The translations under genes and the position numbers were made by a program. Shown here piece after piece: positions 48,649-57,946 of a stretch of 64,000 nt of DNA (positions are counted from its first letter, which is position 1; the number at the start of each line of letters is the position of its first letter). Source of the DNA: CAVRUD01 sp963849635. GTDB lineage: Bacteria > Chloroflexota > Chloroflexia > Thermomicrobiales > UBA6265. The stretch spans positions 62,001 to 126,000 of the forward strand of contig CAWKIA010000023.1 of the NCBI GenBank assembly GCA_963849635.1, given 5' to 3'. The notes beneath the pieces were generated by a model that was given only the letters and a program-made list of their open reading frames with translations, was not told the DNA's origin and ran no database searches.

Positions 48649-49437
48649 TCAGCTCAGGTAGCGGTAGCCGCGGATGGAGTCGACGGTGAATCGCTTGGGA
48701 TACTGGTCACTGTGCGGGTGATGTGGGGCCGCGGGAATCGTGGGGAACTCGTAGATCCCGAGCATGAACTGCATCGGGTAGGCGATGGATTGCTCGACCA
48801 CCTTGACTGAGGCACCGTCAATAAAGAACTCGACGCCCTCCGGGGTCCACTCGGCGGCGTAGTCGTGGAGATCGTGGACATCGATCGGCACCCGCACTTT
48901 CTCGAAGGCGTCGACGAGCGTGCCATCCTGGTGTCGACGGACGCCAAGGCCCACGGCCGCGTAGTTCGCCCCGACATCGGTCCCGAAGATCTCGCAGATG
49001 AGGATCTCGCCCGAGTGCCGAGGAGTATCCCCAAGGCCGATCATCCAGAAGGCGACCATCAGCCGGGGATCGCCGCTGGCGGTACAGCGGACTTCGAATC
49101 GGCCGTACTGGGGCGTGTAGAGGCGGATATCGTGCGGCCCGTTGCGCACCGTCGCCGAGGGATCGAATTGATGCTGACCGATCGATGTGTCGCGCTCACC
49201 GGCGTAGAGCGCGGTCTGAATCGACGACACCTTGAGGTTGCCGTCGAGATCGGGGCACCACGGGGGCTGGGTTTTCTCAATTTCGAGGTGGAGCTGGCTG
49301 TCCGCAATCGTGTAGCGGGCCGCGGCCCGGTCCCAGGTGCTCCAGTGGGGCAGGTAGTTGGGGATCCACTTCTGGGTATCGAGCGAATCACTCGCGAAGG
49401 TGTCCTCGAACTCGAGTTCGAATCGGCCCGTCGCCAC
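48649..49437 (-). CDS. Glycoside hydrolase family 16-like protein with altered catalytic motif
   Basis: A 262-residue beta-jelly-roll protein: FELEFEDTFASDSLDTQKWI, TPQYGRFEVRCTASGDPRLM, VAFWMIGLGDTP, and YAAEWTPEGVEFFIDGASVK. GH16 enzymes have the motif ExDxxE; here it reads GEILICEIFG, with both Glu present but Leu in place of the central Asp. No signal peptide is seen. It may be a divergent glucanase or a non-catalytic carbohydrate-binding relative. Confidence 0.75.
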   Translation of the reverse strand: MATGRFELEFEDTFASDSLDTQKWIPNYLPHWSTWDRAAARYTIADSQLHLEIEKTQPPWCPDLDGNLKVSSIQTALYAGERDTSIGQHQFDPSATVRNGPHDIRLYTPQYGRFEVRCTASGDPRLMVAFWMIGLGDTPRHSGEILICEIFGTDVGANYAAVGLGVRRHQDGTLVDAFEKVRVPIDVHDLHDYAAEWTPEGVEFFIDGASVKVVEQSIAYPMQFMLGIYEFPTIPAAPHHPHSDQYPKRFTVDSIRGYRYLS

Positions 49438-49767
49438 GGTGTCATCTCCTCAATCGGACCTCTCGATCGCCCAGCCGTCGGTCCGGCTGCCTAGCCGCGC
49501 AATCCGCATTGATTGTGCCCCGGGCTATGGAAAGCAGACGAGGCGGCCAGGCGGCACAGGCGGCCAGGCGGCAAGACGGCACGGCGGCAAGAGTTCGTCT
49601 CTCCTGGCCGCCGTGCCGTCTTGCCGTTCTTGCCGCCTCAATTGCGGCTGTTGCCAATCTATTTGCCCAGGTGTAGGATTGCGGCGACTTCCGAGGTAGG
49701 GCATGCCCGGATGCTGCCCATGTCCGTTCTCGATGGCGGACATTCGCCAAACAATGAGGTGAGCACC
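49438..49767. other. Divergent intergenic region with a heptad palindrome
   Basis: The 330-base gap between the GH16-like and flavoprotein genes. Apart from the repeat at 49541-49637, it must hold two promoters; none could be defined. Confidence 0.45.
49541..49637. repeat. GGCGGCA-type facing repeats with a 19-bp inverted core
   Basis: Repeats built on AGGCGGCCA/AGGCGGCA occupy 49541-49591. GGCAAGACGGCACGGCGGC (49570-49588) is exactly inverted at 49607-49625. The design (facing short repeats around a dyad) is that of the composite elements, with yet another repeat sequence. Confidence 0.7.
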
Positions 49768-51627
49768 ATGTCGCAATCAGGTTCGGCCGTCGATCCCCGT
49801 CTTCGCGTCTCCCGGCGCGGCTTCCTCAAGGCCAGCGGCGTCGGCGCCGCGGTCGCCGCCGGTTCCATCGGCGCGATCCCGTTCTCCGCCTCGCGGGCTG
49901 CCGCCCAGCAGGCCTGGGACGCCGAATTCGACATCGTCGTGGCCGGCAGCGGTAGTGCCGCATTCGCCGCCGCGATCACCGCCAAGGTCAATGGCGCCGA
50001 TGTCGTCATGTACGAGAAGGGCACCTACATCGGTGGGACCACCCTGGTCTCCGGCGGAGGTGGCTGGTTCCCGAACAACCCGCTCATGCAGGCGGACGGG
50101 TTCGAGGATCCGCGCGAAGATGCGCTCAAATACATGACGCGCTACGCGCTGCCCTACAAGTACAACCCGAGCGATGCCCAGTACGGCCTCTCCGACGACG
50201 ACTACGCCCTCTTCACTCGCTACTACGACACGGCGGCGGAGGCCGTCGCCCTCCTCCAGGACCAGGGTGCGATCACCTGGACGTACGGCCGCAACTTCGG
50301 CCCGCACTTCGACCAGGTCCAGATTGACTACATGGAGGAGTACGAGGAGAACATCCCCAAGACTCACCGCACCCTGCACCCGGCCCTCGAGGACGGTAAC
50401 CCGGGCGGAGGCGGCGACATGATCGGCGGCTACACAGCCTGGGCCGAGGCGAACGGCATCGGCGTTCATGTCAACCACCGCGTCGATCAGGTCATCCTCA
50501 ACTCCGCGGGCGAGGTGATCGGCGTCGAGGTCGTCGTAACCGACCCCGCCGCTGCCGCCGCAACGCCGGAGGCTGACGCCACGGCGGAGGCCTCCCCAGT
50601 CGCCGCCACCCAGACTCTGGCGATCCGGGCGCGCAAGGGCGTGATCTTCGGCACGGGCGGTTTCTCCCGCAATGCCGACATGATGCGCCACCTGATGCCG
50701 TCCCCGTACTACGGCGGCTGCGGCGCGCCCACCAACGAGGGTGACCTGCTCCGGATCTCGGCCGCGCTCGGCGCGAAGCTCGGCAATCTGCACAACGTCT
50801 GGCGCAATGAGGGCATCTTCGAGCAGGCGGTTGCCGACACCGGCGCCTATAACTGCGCCTGGTTCCTCAGCGGCGACTCCTTCTTCATCGTCAATAAGAA
50901 CGGCAAGCGGTTCGTCAACGAGAAGCGGAATTACCAGGACCGGCCAATGGCGCACCAGGACTGGGACCCGAACTTCGGTGACTGGACGAGCCGGCTCGGC
51001 TTCGTGATCTACGATCAGCGCGTGCAAGACAGCTGGGGCGGCGCGTTCCCGTGGCCGGCTGATCCGACCACCGCTCCGTACATCATCACCGGCAACACGA
51101 TCGAGGAGCTTGCCGCCGCGATCGAGGAGCGGGTCGAGAGCCTGCTCGACGTGACCGGCAACGTCCACCTTCACGCGGACTTTGCAGCCAACCTGGCCGC
51201 CGAGGTCGAGAAGTTCAACGAATACGCCCGCACCGGCCTCGACTTGGACTTCAGCCGAGGGTCGCTCCAGTACGACCTCACCATCCCCTTCGGGCCGTCG
51301 AACCCCGATTCCCCCTTGACTGAGTACCCATCGGCCGACCAGCCCAACTCCGCCATGTACCCGCTGAGCGCGGAGGGGCCGTACTACGCCTACATCAACG
51401 CCCAGGCAGCGGTGGACACCAACGGCGGTCCGGTGATCAACCCGGACGGCCAGATCGTCCGCTGGGACGGCACCGCGATCGCGGGGCTGTACGGCGCCGG
51501 CAACTGCATCGCCAACCCGAGCGTCAACGCCTACTGGGGTGGTGGCGCCACCATCGGCAACGGCCACGTCTGGGGCTACAACGCCGCCATGCATGCCAGC
51601 GCCTCCGCCGAGAAGGCCGTAAGCTAA
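49768..51627 (+). CDS. Tat-exported FAD-dependent dehydrogenase (fumarate reductase/ketosteroid dehydrogenase-like)
   Basis: A 619-residue flavoprotein. The N-terminus carries a Tat signal (RVSRRGFLKASGVGAAVAAG), followed by the FAD dinucleotide motif FDIVVAGSGSAAFAAAITAK and VVMYEKGTYIGGTTLVSGGG. The C-terminal FAD segment is IAGLYGAGNCIANPSVNAYW with GGGATIGNGHVWGYNAA. The family includes periplasmic fumarate reductases and 3-ketosteroid Delta1-dehydrogenases. GAGGTGAG precedes the ATG at 49768. The stop codon lies at the first heptad of element D. Confidence 0.9.
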   Translation: MSQSGSAVDPRLRVSRRGFLKASGVGAAVAAGSIGAIPFSASRAAAQQAWDAEFDIVVAGSGSAAFAAAITAKVNGADVVMYEKGTYIGGTTLVSGGGGWFPNNPLMQADGFEDPREDALKYMTRYALPYKYNPSDAQYGLSDDDYALFTRYYDTAAEAVALLQDQGAITWTYGRNFGPHFDQVQIDYMEEYEENIPKTHRTLHPALEDGNPGGGGDMIGGYTAWAEANGIGVHVNHRVDQVILNSAGEVIGVEVVVTDPAAAAATPEADATAEASPVAATQTLAIRARKGVIFGTGGFSRNADMMRHLMPSPYYGGCGAPTNEGDLLRISAALGAKLGNLHNVWRNEGIFEQAVADTGAYNCAWFLSGDSFFIVNKNGKRFVNEKRNYQDRPMAHQDWDPNFGDWTSRLGFVIYDQRVQDSWGGAFPWPADPTTAPYIITGNTIEELAAAIEERVESLLDVTGNVHLHADFAANLAAEVEKFNEYARTGLDLDFSRGSLQYDLTIPFGPSNPDSPLTEYPSADQPNSAMYPLSAEGPYYAYINAQAAVDTNGGPVINPDGQIVRWDGTAIAGLYGAGNCIANPSVNAYWGGGATIGNGHVWGYNAAMHASASAEKAVS

Positions 51628-51862
51628 CGTGAGACGTGAGACGTGAGACGTGAGACGTGAGACGTGAGACGTGAGACGTGAGAACGACTCGTCATCCTGA
51701 GCCTGCGAAGGATCTTGGCGCTTTAGCGCCTTTGTGCTCGTTCCCGAACGCGAGACTACGCGGTTGGCGACAAAGGCCGTAAACGGCCAAGATCCTTCGC
51801 AAGCTCAGGATGACGATGCTCATGGGGCTCTCGGTCCTATCTGCTCACGTCTCACGTCTCAG
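51627..51862. repeat. Composite palindromic element D
   Basis: Eight exact ACGTGAG heptads (51627-51682), a 29-bp arm beginning GTCATCCTGAGC (51691-51719), a centre with GGCGCTTTAGCGCC and AAAGGCCGTAAACGGCC, the inverse arm (51786-51814) and facing CTCACGT heptads (51844-51862). The core arms are the same as in element C, but the heptads are those of the small element at 1765. Confidence 0.9.
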
Positions 51863-51882
51863 ACGTCTAACAAGGTGCGCCC

Positions 51883-52550
51883 GTGCCCCGACCGCTATCT
51901 CAACTGATCTACCACCGCGTGCAGGAGGGCTCCGGCTCGCCGCGGATCATTACGCTTCACAAGTACAAGCAGTTTGCCGAAGATATGCAGGGGTACGGCC
52001 TCGCCGCCGCGCCGGACGCACGGATCATCGGCCTGCAGTCCTACAAGGGCGTCTATGTCGGCCGCGACATCGTTGGCTACACCTGGTACATCGGCCCGCT
52101 GGCCCAGCCCTCGCCAATCTACTTCGGCGACGGCCTCGTCCGAGATCGAGCGGTTCCTGTGGGACGAGATCGATCGCCAGCGTCCCGGTCCGGCCGAATT
52201 GCCCATCCTGATCGGGGTCGAGCAGGGCGCGATCATGGCGCTGGCTGCTGCCGCCGCTGTCCCGGACCTCCTCTCCGGCGTGATCGCCATCGACGGCTGC
52301 CTCCCCGTCGTCCCGGGCTGGACTCCGCCGCTGGCCCCGCTCGATGGCCTCCCGATCCTGCTCCTGGGATCGGCGGGCGCATGTCCGCGCCAGCAAACGC
52401 GCAGGTGTTCCTGGAAGGCTGACACTGGCGGAGACGCTGCGTGGCATGGGGCGCGGAGCGTCGAGCAGGGACACGACCACGCCGCCGATGAGGTCCCGGG
52501 CGAGGTATGGCGGTTGGACGCGCGGCAGCGAATGCGGACGCAGTTCGTAA
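51883..52550 (+). pseudogene. Alpha/beta-hydrolase-like gene with two frameshifts
   Basis: Segments in three frames form one protein: PRIITLHKYKQFAEDMQGYG, SYKGVYVGRDIVGYTWYIGP (frame 1, to about 52135), then EIERFLWDEIDRQRPGPAEL and LPILIGVEQGAIMALAAAAA (frame 2, to about 52380), then GRLTLAETLRGMG in frame 3. The position of a hydrolase nucleophile elbow reads GVEQGA, without Ser. The breaks may be decay or assembly indels; two neighbours downstream are broken likewise. Confidence 0.65.
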
Positions 52551-52720
52551 TCGTCTACGCGGCGCAGTGCTGGAGTGACCAATCAGCGTTCAACGGTTCG
52601 AGGCGCGATCGAGTCCAGCTCCGAAGCCGGGATGTATGCTTGCCCAGTGAATGACGTCGACAGTGGCGGACGGCCTCTGCAGGCCAATCGTGACATACCG
52701 CCTCGTACAAGTGAGCCTAT

Positions 52721-53376
52721 GTGGCGAACGCTCGGAACCTGCTGGTGATCCTGAGGGTGCTGGCGGCCCCTGCGGCGGCCGACCACGGCCCGATCACCGA
52801 CGTCACCTGCCCAATCCCCTCAGCGCAGGTCGTGCTCGATCCAGGGCATGGCGGATCTGACCCGGGAGCCATCAACGAGAATTTCGGTCTGCGCGAAGCT
52901 GACCTCGACCCTCGCGATTGCGAATCGCGTGGCGGAGATCCTTCGCCAGGAAGGTGGCTTCTCGGTCGCATTGACCCGGCAAGATGCCACCACCGAACTG
53001 AGCAACTCTGCCCGCGGAGCGATCGCCAACGCCTGTTCGGCCGAGGTCTTCGTTGAGATCCATCTCAATGCCTCGGTGAACCGGGACGTCAACTACGCGC
53101 AGACGTTCTGGGCGGTCAAAGAGAAGGACCTGGTCTTCAGCCAGGTGATGAACGCGGCGCTGGGGGCCCTGGGGATACCGCTCAGCGACATCGATCGGTT
53201 CGACAACGGCGGGTTGCTCCGGGCCAAAATGCCCAGCATCCTGGTCGAGTCGGTCTTCCTCTCGAATCAATACGGAGGCGGAGGCCCTGGTCCAACTGCC
53301 ACGTCGGGAAGAGATCGCCCGTGCAATAGCCAGCGGAATTATCGCCTGGTTCTACGTGGTCGGGGCAGCGCGGTGA
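52721..53376 (+). pseudogene. N-acetylmuramoyl-L-alanine amidase (Amidase_3) with two frameshifts
   Basis: Amidase_3 enzymes cut the peptide from peptidoglycan with zinc. The parts are visible: AQVVLDPGHGGSDPGAINEN with zinc-ligand His, LREADL with Glu, then after a shift near 52905 LAIANRVAEILRQEGGFSVA, EVFVEIHLNASVNRDVNYAQ with the second His, and MPSILVESVFLSNQ with the catalytic Glu. A second shift near 53270 gives ALVQLPRREEIARAIASGII to the stop at 53376. All catalytic residues remain. A short signal-like N-terminus suggests export. Confidence 0.78.
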
Positions 53377-53403
53377 GGGCGCCGAGACGCATCCAGATCC
53401 AGA

Positions 53404-54063
53404 TTGCTCCTGATCGCGGCGGTCTGTCTGGCCGGGGGCGTGCTTGCTTCGCAGATGTCGAAGCGTGCGCCAAGTCCTTTGCCTGAAGGCCCCATTTACC
53501 CTCCGGGATCTGCGGTTTACGGCGCGACCCTTGGGCAATGGGGTGCGCGTTTCTGGCAGTGGACTGTCAGTGTCCCGATCGGGCGAAACCCTGGCCACGA
53601 CGCGACGGGCGAGACCTGCGGCATCAATCAGGACGGGCCGGTCTTCTTCCTGTCCCAGAATTTTCCGCCGTGCGTCATCCCGGAAGATACGGCCGTCTAT
53701 GTTCCGATTGTGACGGCCGAATGCTCGACCGCCGAGGCGCCTCCGTTCTACGGCGGCACCGAGGACGAGTTGCGTAGGTGCGCGGCGGCCGAGGCGCTTC
53801 GGTACACAGCGATCATCGTTCGGGTAATGGCGTCCTGGTGCCAAACATCGCGGAGCACCGGGCAACATCTCCCCCATTCTCGATGACACTGCCAGAGAAC
53901 AATGTGCTCGGGGCGACCCCTGGTACGGCCAGAGCAGTTGCGGACGGCTACCATCTCCTGCTCGCGCCACTGGCACCTGGCGCCCACGAGGTGATGGTCC
54001 ACGCTTGAGCTTCAGGATGGAACGGTCCTGCCGGACAAGACTCGCCTACTTGACCGTTCTTGA
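53404..54063 (+). pseudogene. Secreted protein gene with two frameshifts
   Basis: Starting at a TTG, LLIAAVCLAGGVLASQMSKR looks like a signal peptide; GQWGARFWQWTVSVPIGRNP, FFLSQNFPPCVIPEDTAVYV and CSTAEAPPFYGGTEDELRRC follow. After a shift near 53825 come SMTLPENNVLGATPGTARAV and ADGYHLLLAPLAPGAHEVMV, and after another near 54010 LQDGTVLPDKTRLLDRS. The four Cys residues could form disulphides. The family is not named. Confidence 0.6.
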
Positions 54064-54205
54064 GCCTGAACGCGCAAGCGAACGCTACTCCCGGGGCCAG
54101 TCCTGTCGCGCCGGATGAATGATGGCGAACTGCTATCTGGCCAGCAGACAGGGCTGATCTGATCCCGCGACTGCAAAGCCTGGCCCGTGGGACAATTACA
54201 GTGAT

Positions 54206-54802
54206 ATGAGTGCCAGCGGCAACGTCCCCACCCTCGTCTGCATCATCGGGGCACCGGCGGTCGGTAAGATGACCGTGGGGCAGGCGTTGTGCCGCCGCAC
54301 GGGCTTTAAACTCTTCCACGGCCATATCGTCGGCGACGCACTCTCGCCGTACTTCCCCTTCGGCACGCCGTCGTTCGCTCGCCTGGGGCAGACATGGCGG
54401 CACACGTTTATCGAAGAGGCGCGGCGCGCCGGTCTGAACCTGGTGATCACCGTGGCCTGGCGCTTCGATCTCCCTGGTGATGCGGAATCCATCTGGAGCT
54501 GGCTGCAGCCGTATGCCGAGGGCGGGCGCGTGGTCTGCCCGGAGTTGGTCGCGCCGCTAGATGTGCGCCGTGAGCGCAACCGCACCGAGAACCGGCACCG
54601 CCACAAGAACCCCTACTGGGTCACCGACGAGTACCTGCGGGACATGAACGCCGCGCACCGCTACGACAGCGGCGGCGCCTTCCCCTTCGACGTGCCGCAT
54701 CTGCGGATCGAGACCGAGCATCTCTCGGCCGAAGCCACGGCCGAGCGCATCATCGACCGGTTCAACCTGCCCCAGATCGTCGATCCCCAAGGCACACGCT
54801 AA
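54206..54802 (+). CDS. P-loop kinase-like protein (AAA_33/shikimate kinase-like)
   Basis: A 198-residue P-loop protein with Walker A CIIGAPAVGKMTVGQALCRR and a following KLFHGHIVGD, then EEARRAGLNLVITVAWRFDL as a Walker-B-like strand. The C-terminus (RIETEHLSAEATAERIIDRF) fits small-molecule kinases. No strong ribosome site precedes the ATG. The substrate is unknown. Confidence 0.78.
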   Translation: MSASGNVPTLVCIIGAPAVGKMTVGQALCRRTGFKLFHGHIVGDALSPYFPFGTPSFARLGQTWRHTFIEEARRAGLNLVITVAWRFDLPGDAESIWSWLQPYAEGGRVVCPELVAPLDVRRERNRTENRHRHKNPYWVTDEYLRDMNAAHRYDSGGAFPFDVPHLRIETEHLSAEATAERIIDRFNLPQIVDPQGTR

Positions 54803-54960
54803 GCGCGGACGCCTGGACAACAGACGGCGGCCGGTTGCGGCTCATGCCAGTTTCTCCTACGCTACCCCGGCTTTCGTCGATCTCAATGAGACCGGACCGC
54901 CGCACGGCGGGACCTGGCGGGCGGAGCGGCTTTGTACCGGTGATGGGACAGGAGAGTGGA

Positions 54961-56211
54961 ATGCGGACAATGACCGACCGTCTCTTCCGAGGGCTTTGCG
55001 GCCTCCTGGCGTTCGCGGTGTTCGCGCCGGCGGCGCTGGCACAACCGGCGACGCCGGACGCGACGCCGGCCTCTACCTCCGCGCCGCTCGACCTGGCCGC
55101 GATGGCCCTCACGCCGGCCGACCTGGAGGCGCTCGGGTTCGACGGGTATTTGGTCGCCGATGGACGGACGCAGACGCTCGAGGACCGGGCGGCCGAGCAG
55201 GCGGACGACGAGGATTCCCAGGCAGAAGTGTCGACGTTCCTCTCCGGGATCGGCTGGGTCCGCGGCTATCGCGCCCGCCTCGCCCGCCCGATTACCGACG
55301 GTGAGGAAGACTTTGACGGGCTGGTCTCCACCAGCGTAACGCAGTTCGCGGACACATCCGGCGCGAACACCGGGTTTGACCTCACCTCGGATCGCGATGT
55401 GCGCGAGGGGAACGCGACCCCGGTGGCCGAAGCGGAGACGGTCGGCGACCGCTCCGAAGTCGTCCAAATCGGCGATGTAACGCTCGACGACGGCAATCCG
55501 CACCAGGGATTGCGCGTGATTTTCCAGCACGAGGAGTTCATTGGGGATATCGTCGCGGTCTCCCCGCCCGATCAACCGTTTGAAACGGATGACATTCAGG
55601 CGCTTGCGACCCGGCTGCTGGAGCGGATCGAGGCGGTCCTCGCGGATGGTGGACCGGACTTGAGCGTGAAGGTATTGCGATGGCAAGGAACCGGGCTGGC
55701 CGACCCGGACCTGGACAACTACTTGATGCTCGACGACGAGACGTATGAGGCTCTCGGTGACTCCGCGGAGGAGCGCGCCGACGATGCCGTCGACTACGAA
55801 GATGCGACCGATCGCTACGCTTACGAGGCCGCGCTGTCGGACCGTCTGTTCCAGTCCACGACCATCGTTCGGTTTTCGGCGGAGGATGCCGCGGGAGCGT
55901 GGGTCCAGGGATCGTTCGACCGGGCGAGCGACGACCAGGACGCCGAGACAGTGCTGGAGGAGGTGACCGATGCCCCCTCCTTCGGCGACGAATCGGTCGC
56001 GTTGCGGTACACGACCCCATCGGGCGACGAAGAAGTGACCGTCTACGCAGTCATCGTGCGCGTCGGTGACGTGGCCATCGGTATAGGGGTCGCCTCTCTG
56101 GACGAACTCGATGCCGCCGACGTCTGGGCCATGGCGGAGGCGCAACTGGCGTGTTACGAGGCTGGGGACTGCACCGTCGCCGCGGAGCCGCCGGCGGGGA
56201 TAGGGGGCTAG
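54961..56211 (+). CDS. Secreted protein of unknown function
   Basis: About 416 residues. Signal peptide MRTMTDRLFRGLCGLLAFAV...ALAQPAT, then a Thr/Pro/Ala linker (TPDATPASTSAPLDLAAMAL). Two similar halves may exist: the ALTPADLEALGFDGYLVADG start and the later ADPDLDNYLMLDDETYEALG both precede an alpha/beta region ending in TTPSGDEEVTVYAVIVRVGD. The protein is very acidic. ACAGGAGAG precedes the ATG at 54961; the longer frame to 54835 is less likely. Confidence 0.7.
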   Translation: MRTMTDRLFRGLCGLLAFAVFAPAALAQPATPDATPASTSAPLDLAAMALTPADLEALGFDGYLVADGRTQTLEDRAAEQADDEDSQAEVSTFLSGIGWVRGYRARLARPITDGEEDFDGLVSTSVTQFADTSGANTGFDLTSDRDVREGNATPVAEAETVGDRSEVVQIGDVTLDDGNPHQGLRVIFQHEEFIGDIVAVSPPDQPFETDDIQALATRLLERIEAVLADGGPDLSVKVLRWQGTGLADPDLDNYLMLDDETYEALGDSAEERADDAVDYEDATDRYAYEAALSDRLFQSTTIVRFSAEDAAGAWVQGSFDRASDDQDAETVLEEVTDAPSFGDESVALRYTTPSGDEEVTVYAVIVRVGDVAIGIGVASLDELDAADVWAMAEAQLACYEAGDCTVAAEPPAGIGG

Positions 56212-56277
56212 GCTAAGCCGACTGACAGACGAGGTTATGCCAATGGCCGCGCCAAGGGTCACGATCCGGCGCGGTCC

Positions 56278-56320
56278 GAACGAGCGAACGAGCCGGGGCC
56301 AATCCCTGGCTCGTCGCGTT
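56278..56320. terminator. Hairpin terminator
   Basis: AACGAGCCGGGG and CCCTGGCTCGT pair with a short CAAT-containing loop, about 67 bases after the stop of the secreted-protein gene. Confidence 0.55.
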
Positions 56321-56485
56321 CCTAGGCGCAGTACGAGCGACCGCTCAAGCCTATGGAAGGGCATAACCGTGCCGGTGGGCCCGGCCAGCACACCCGCTCT
56401 GCACAGCTTCTTTGCGCCTGTACAGGCCGTACAGCGTACCTGAGGATCTGTTCGCCCACGTCCACGTCCACGGAAGGAATGGCGG

Positions 56486-57771
56486 ATGCTGACCCGAGAC
56501 GGCGAGGAGATGCTCAAGCAGTTCACCGCCACCGCCTATCCGCCGACGGTGACCGAGGTCGTGCCGGGCACGGTCTTCCACGTGCTGGGCTACGGCCACA
56601 GCAACGCCGGCTTCGTCGTCGCAAACCGCTCGGTGATCCTGGTCGACGCGCTGGACACCGACGTGCGGGCCGCGAAGCTCGCCGCCGTGATCGCGGAGCG
56701 CACGGACAAGCCCGTCAAAACGATCGTGTATACGCACGCGCACCCGGACCACACCGGCGGGGCCGCCACGTTCGCCGGTACCGACCCCGAGGTGATCGCG
56801 TTCGCCCCGGCCCGCCCCCTGCTGGCCCGGACGGTGCAGATCGGCACCGTCTTGCAGCGGCGGAGCGTCCGCCAGTTCGGCTACGACTTGACCGACGACG
56901 AGGCCGTCTCGCAGGGGATCGGTCCGCGCGAGGGGTTCGCGGTCGGGGAGGGAACCCGCCGGCCGTTGCCGGCGACGACGATCTACGCCGCGGCCGAAAC
57001 GGTCCGCGACATCGACGGCGTGCGGCTCACCCTGGGCGCCGCCCCCGGCGAGAGCGACGACCAGGGCTTTGTCTGGCTCGACGAGCACCGGGTGCTGTTC
57101 TGCGGCGACAACTACTACGGCTGCTGGCCGAACCTGACCGCCATCCGCGGAGGTCAGTACCGCGACGTCGCCCAGTGGATCGCCTCGCTGGATCGGCTGC
57201 GCGCGTACTCCGCCGAGGCGCTCCTTCCGGGGCACACCCGGCCGATCCTCGGCCGCGCCGAAGTGGCGGAGGTGCTCGCCACCTTCCGCGACGCCCTCGA
57301 CTTCGTCCTGACCGAGACGCTGGCCTGCATGGATCGGGGCCTGGGGATCGAGGAGACCGTTGCCGCGGTACAGCTGCCCGCACAGTTCCGCGACATTGCC
57401 TACCTGCGAGAGTTCTACGGCACCGTCGCGTGGTCGGTGCGCGGCATCTATGCCGGCTACCTCGGGTGGTTCGACGGCAACCCGACCCACCTCAACCCGC
57501 TCCCGCCCGCCGAGCGCGCCGCGCGGATGATCGACCAGATGGGCGGCCGTGGGGCCGTCGCGGGTGCGGTGAACGCCGCCCTCGCGGCCGGCGACGCACA
57601 GTGGGCGCTCGAACTGGCGGACCTGCTCCTGACGCTCGACCCTGAGGACGTTGCGGCCCGTCGCGCCAAGGCGCAGGGGCTTATGGCGCTTGGCCGAAGC
57701 AGGAGACCAGCGCCAACGGCCGCCACTACTACATTGCCTGCGCTAAGGAGCTGCTGGGCGGGAGCCTATAG
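56486..57771 (+). CDS. MBL-fold alkylsulfatase-like hydrolase, frameshifted near its 3' end
   Basis: A metallo-beta-lactamase-fold enzyme with zinc motif VYTHAHPDHTGGAATF and later FCGDNYYGCWPNL and LLPGHTRPI. The segment IYAGYLGWFDGNPTHLNPLP, ERAARMIDQMGG is the alkylsulfatase dimerisation domain. Near 57700 the frame shifts; in the right frame it ends ETSANGRHYYIACAKELLGG at 57771. The C-terminal SCP2-like domain of SdsA1 enzymes is absent. Because of the shift the raw frame runs on into the Mrp gene. GGAAGG lies upstream of the ATG. Confidence 0.83.
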
Positions 57772-57946
57772 AGGCCGGGCAAACCTACAGTGGGAGCTCC
57801 ATCGTCACCGCAACGGGACCGACGGACTGAGACCCACCTCGCCCGGACCGACTATACTTTGTGAAGCCTTGCACGTAACCATCTCGCGGGCCGAGACGAT
57901 CGCCGAGGCTGGTCGCCCCCGCAGCACGTCAGGATCCCCACGCGCA

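Noticed and set aside
49777..51594. 605-residue minus-strand frame opposite the Tat flavoprotein
   Set aside because: Gly/Val/Asp-rich antisense shadow; the plus strand has a Tat signal and FAD motifs.
25347..51862. CRISPR array suggested by evenly spaced heptads
   Set aside because: Repeats are 7 bases with no spacers; the design is a tandem repeat facing its inverse.
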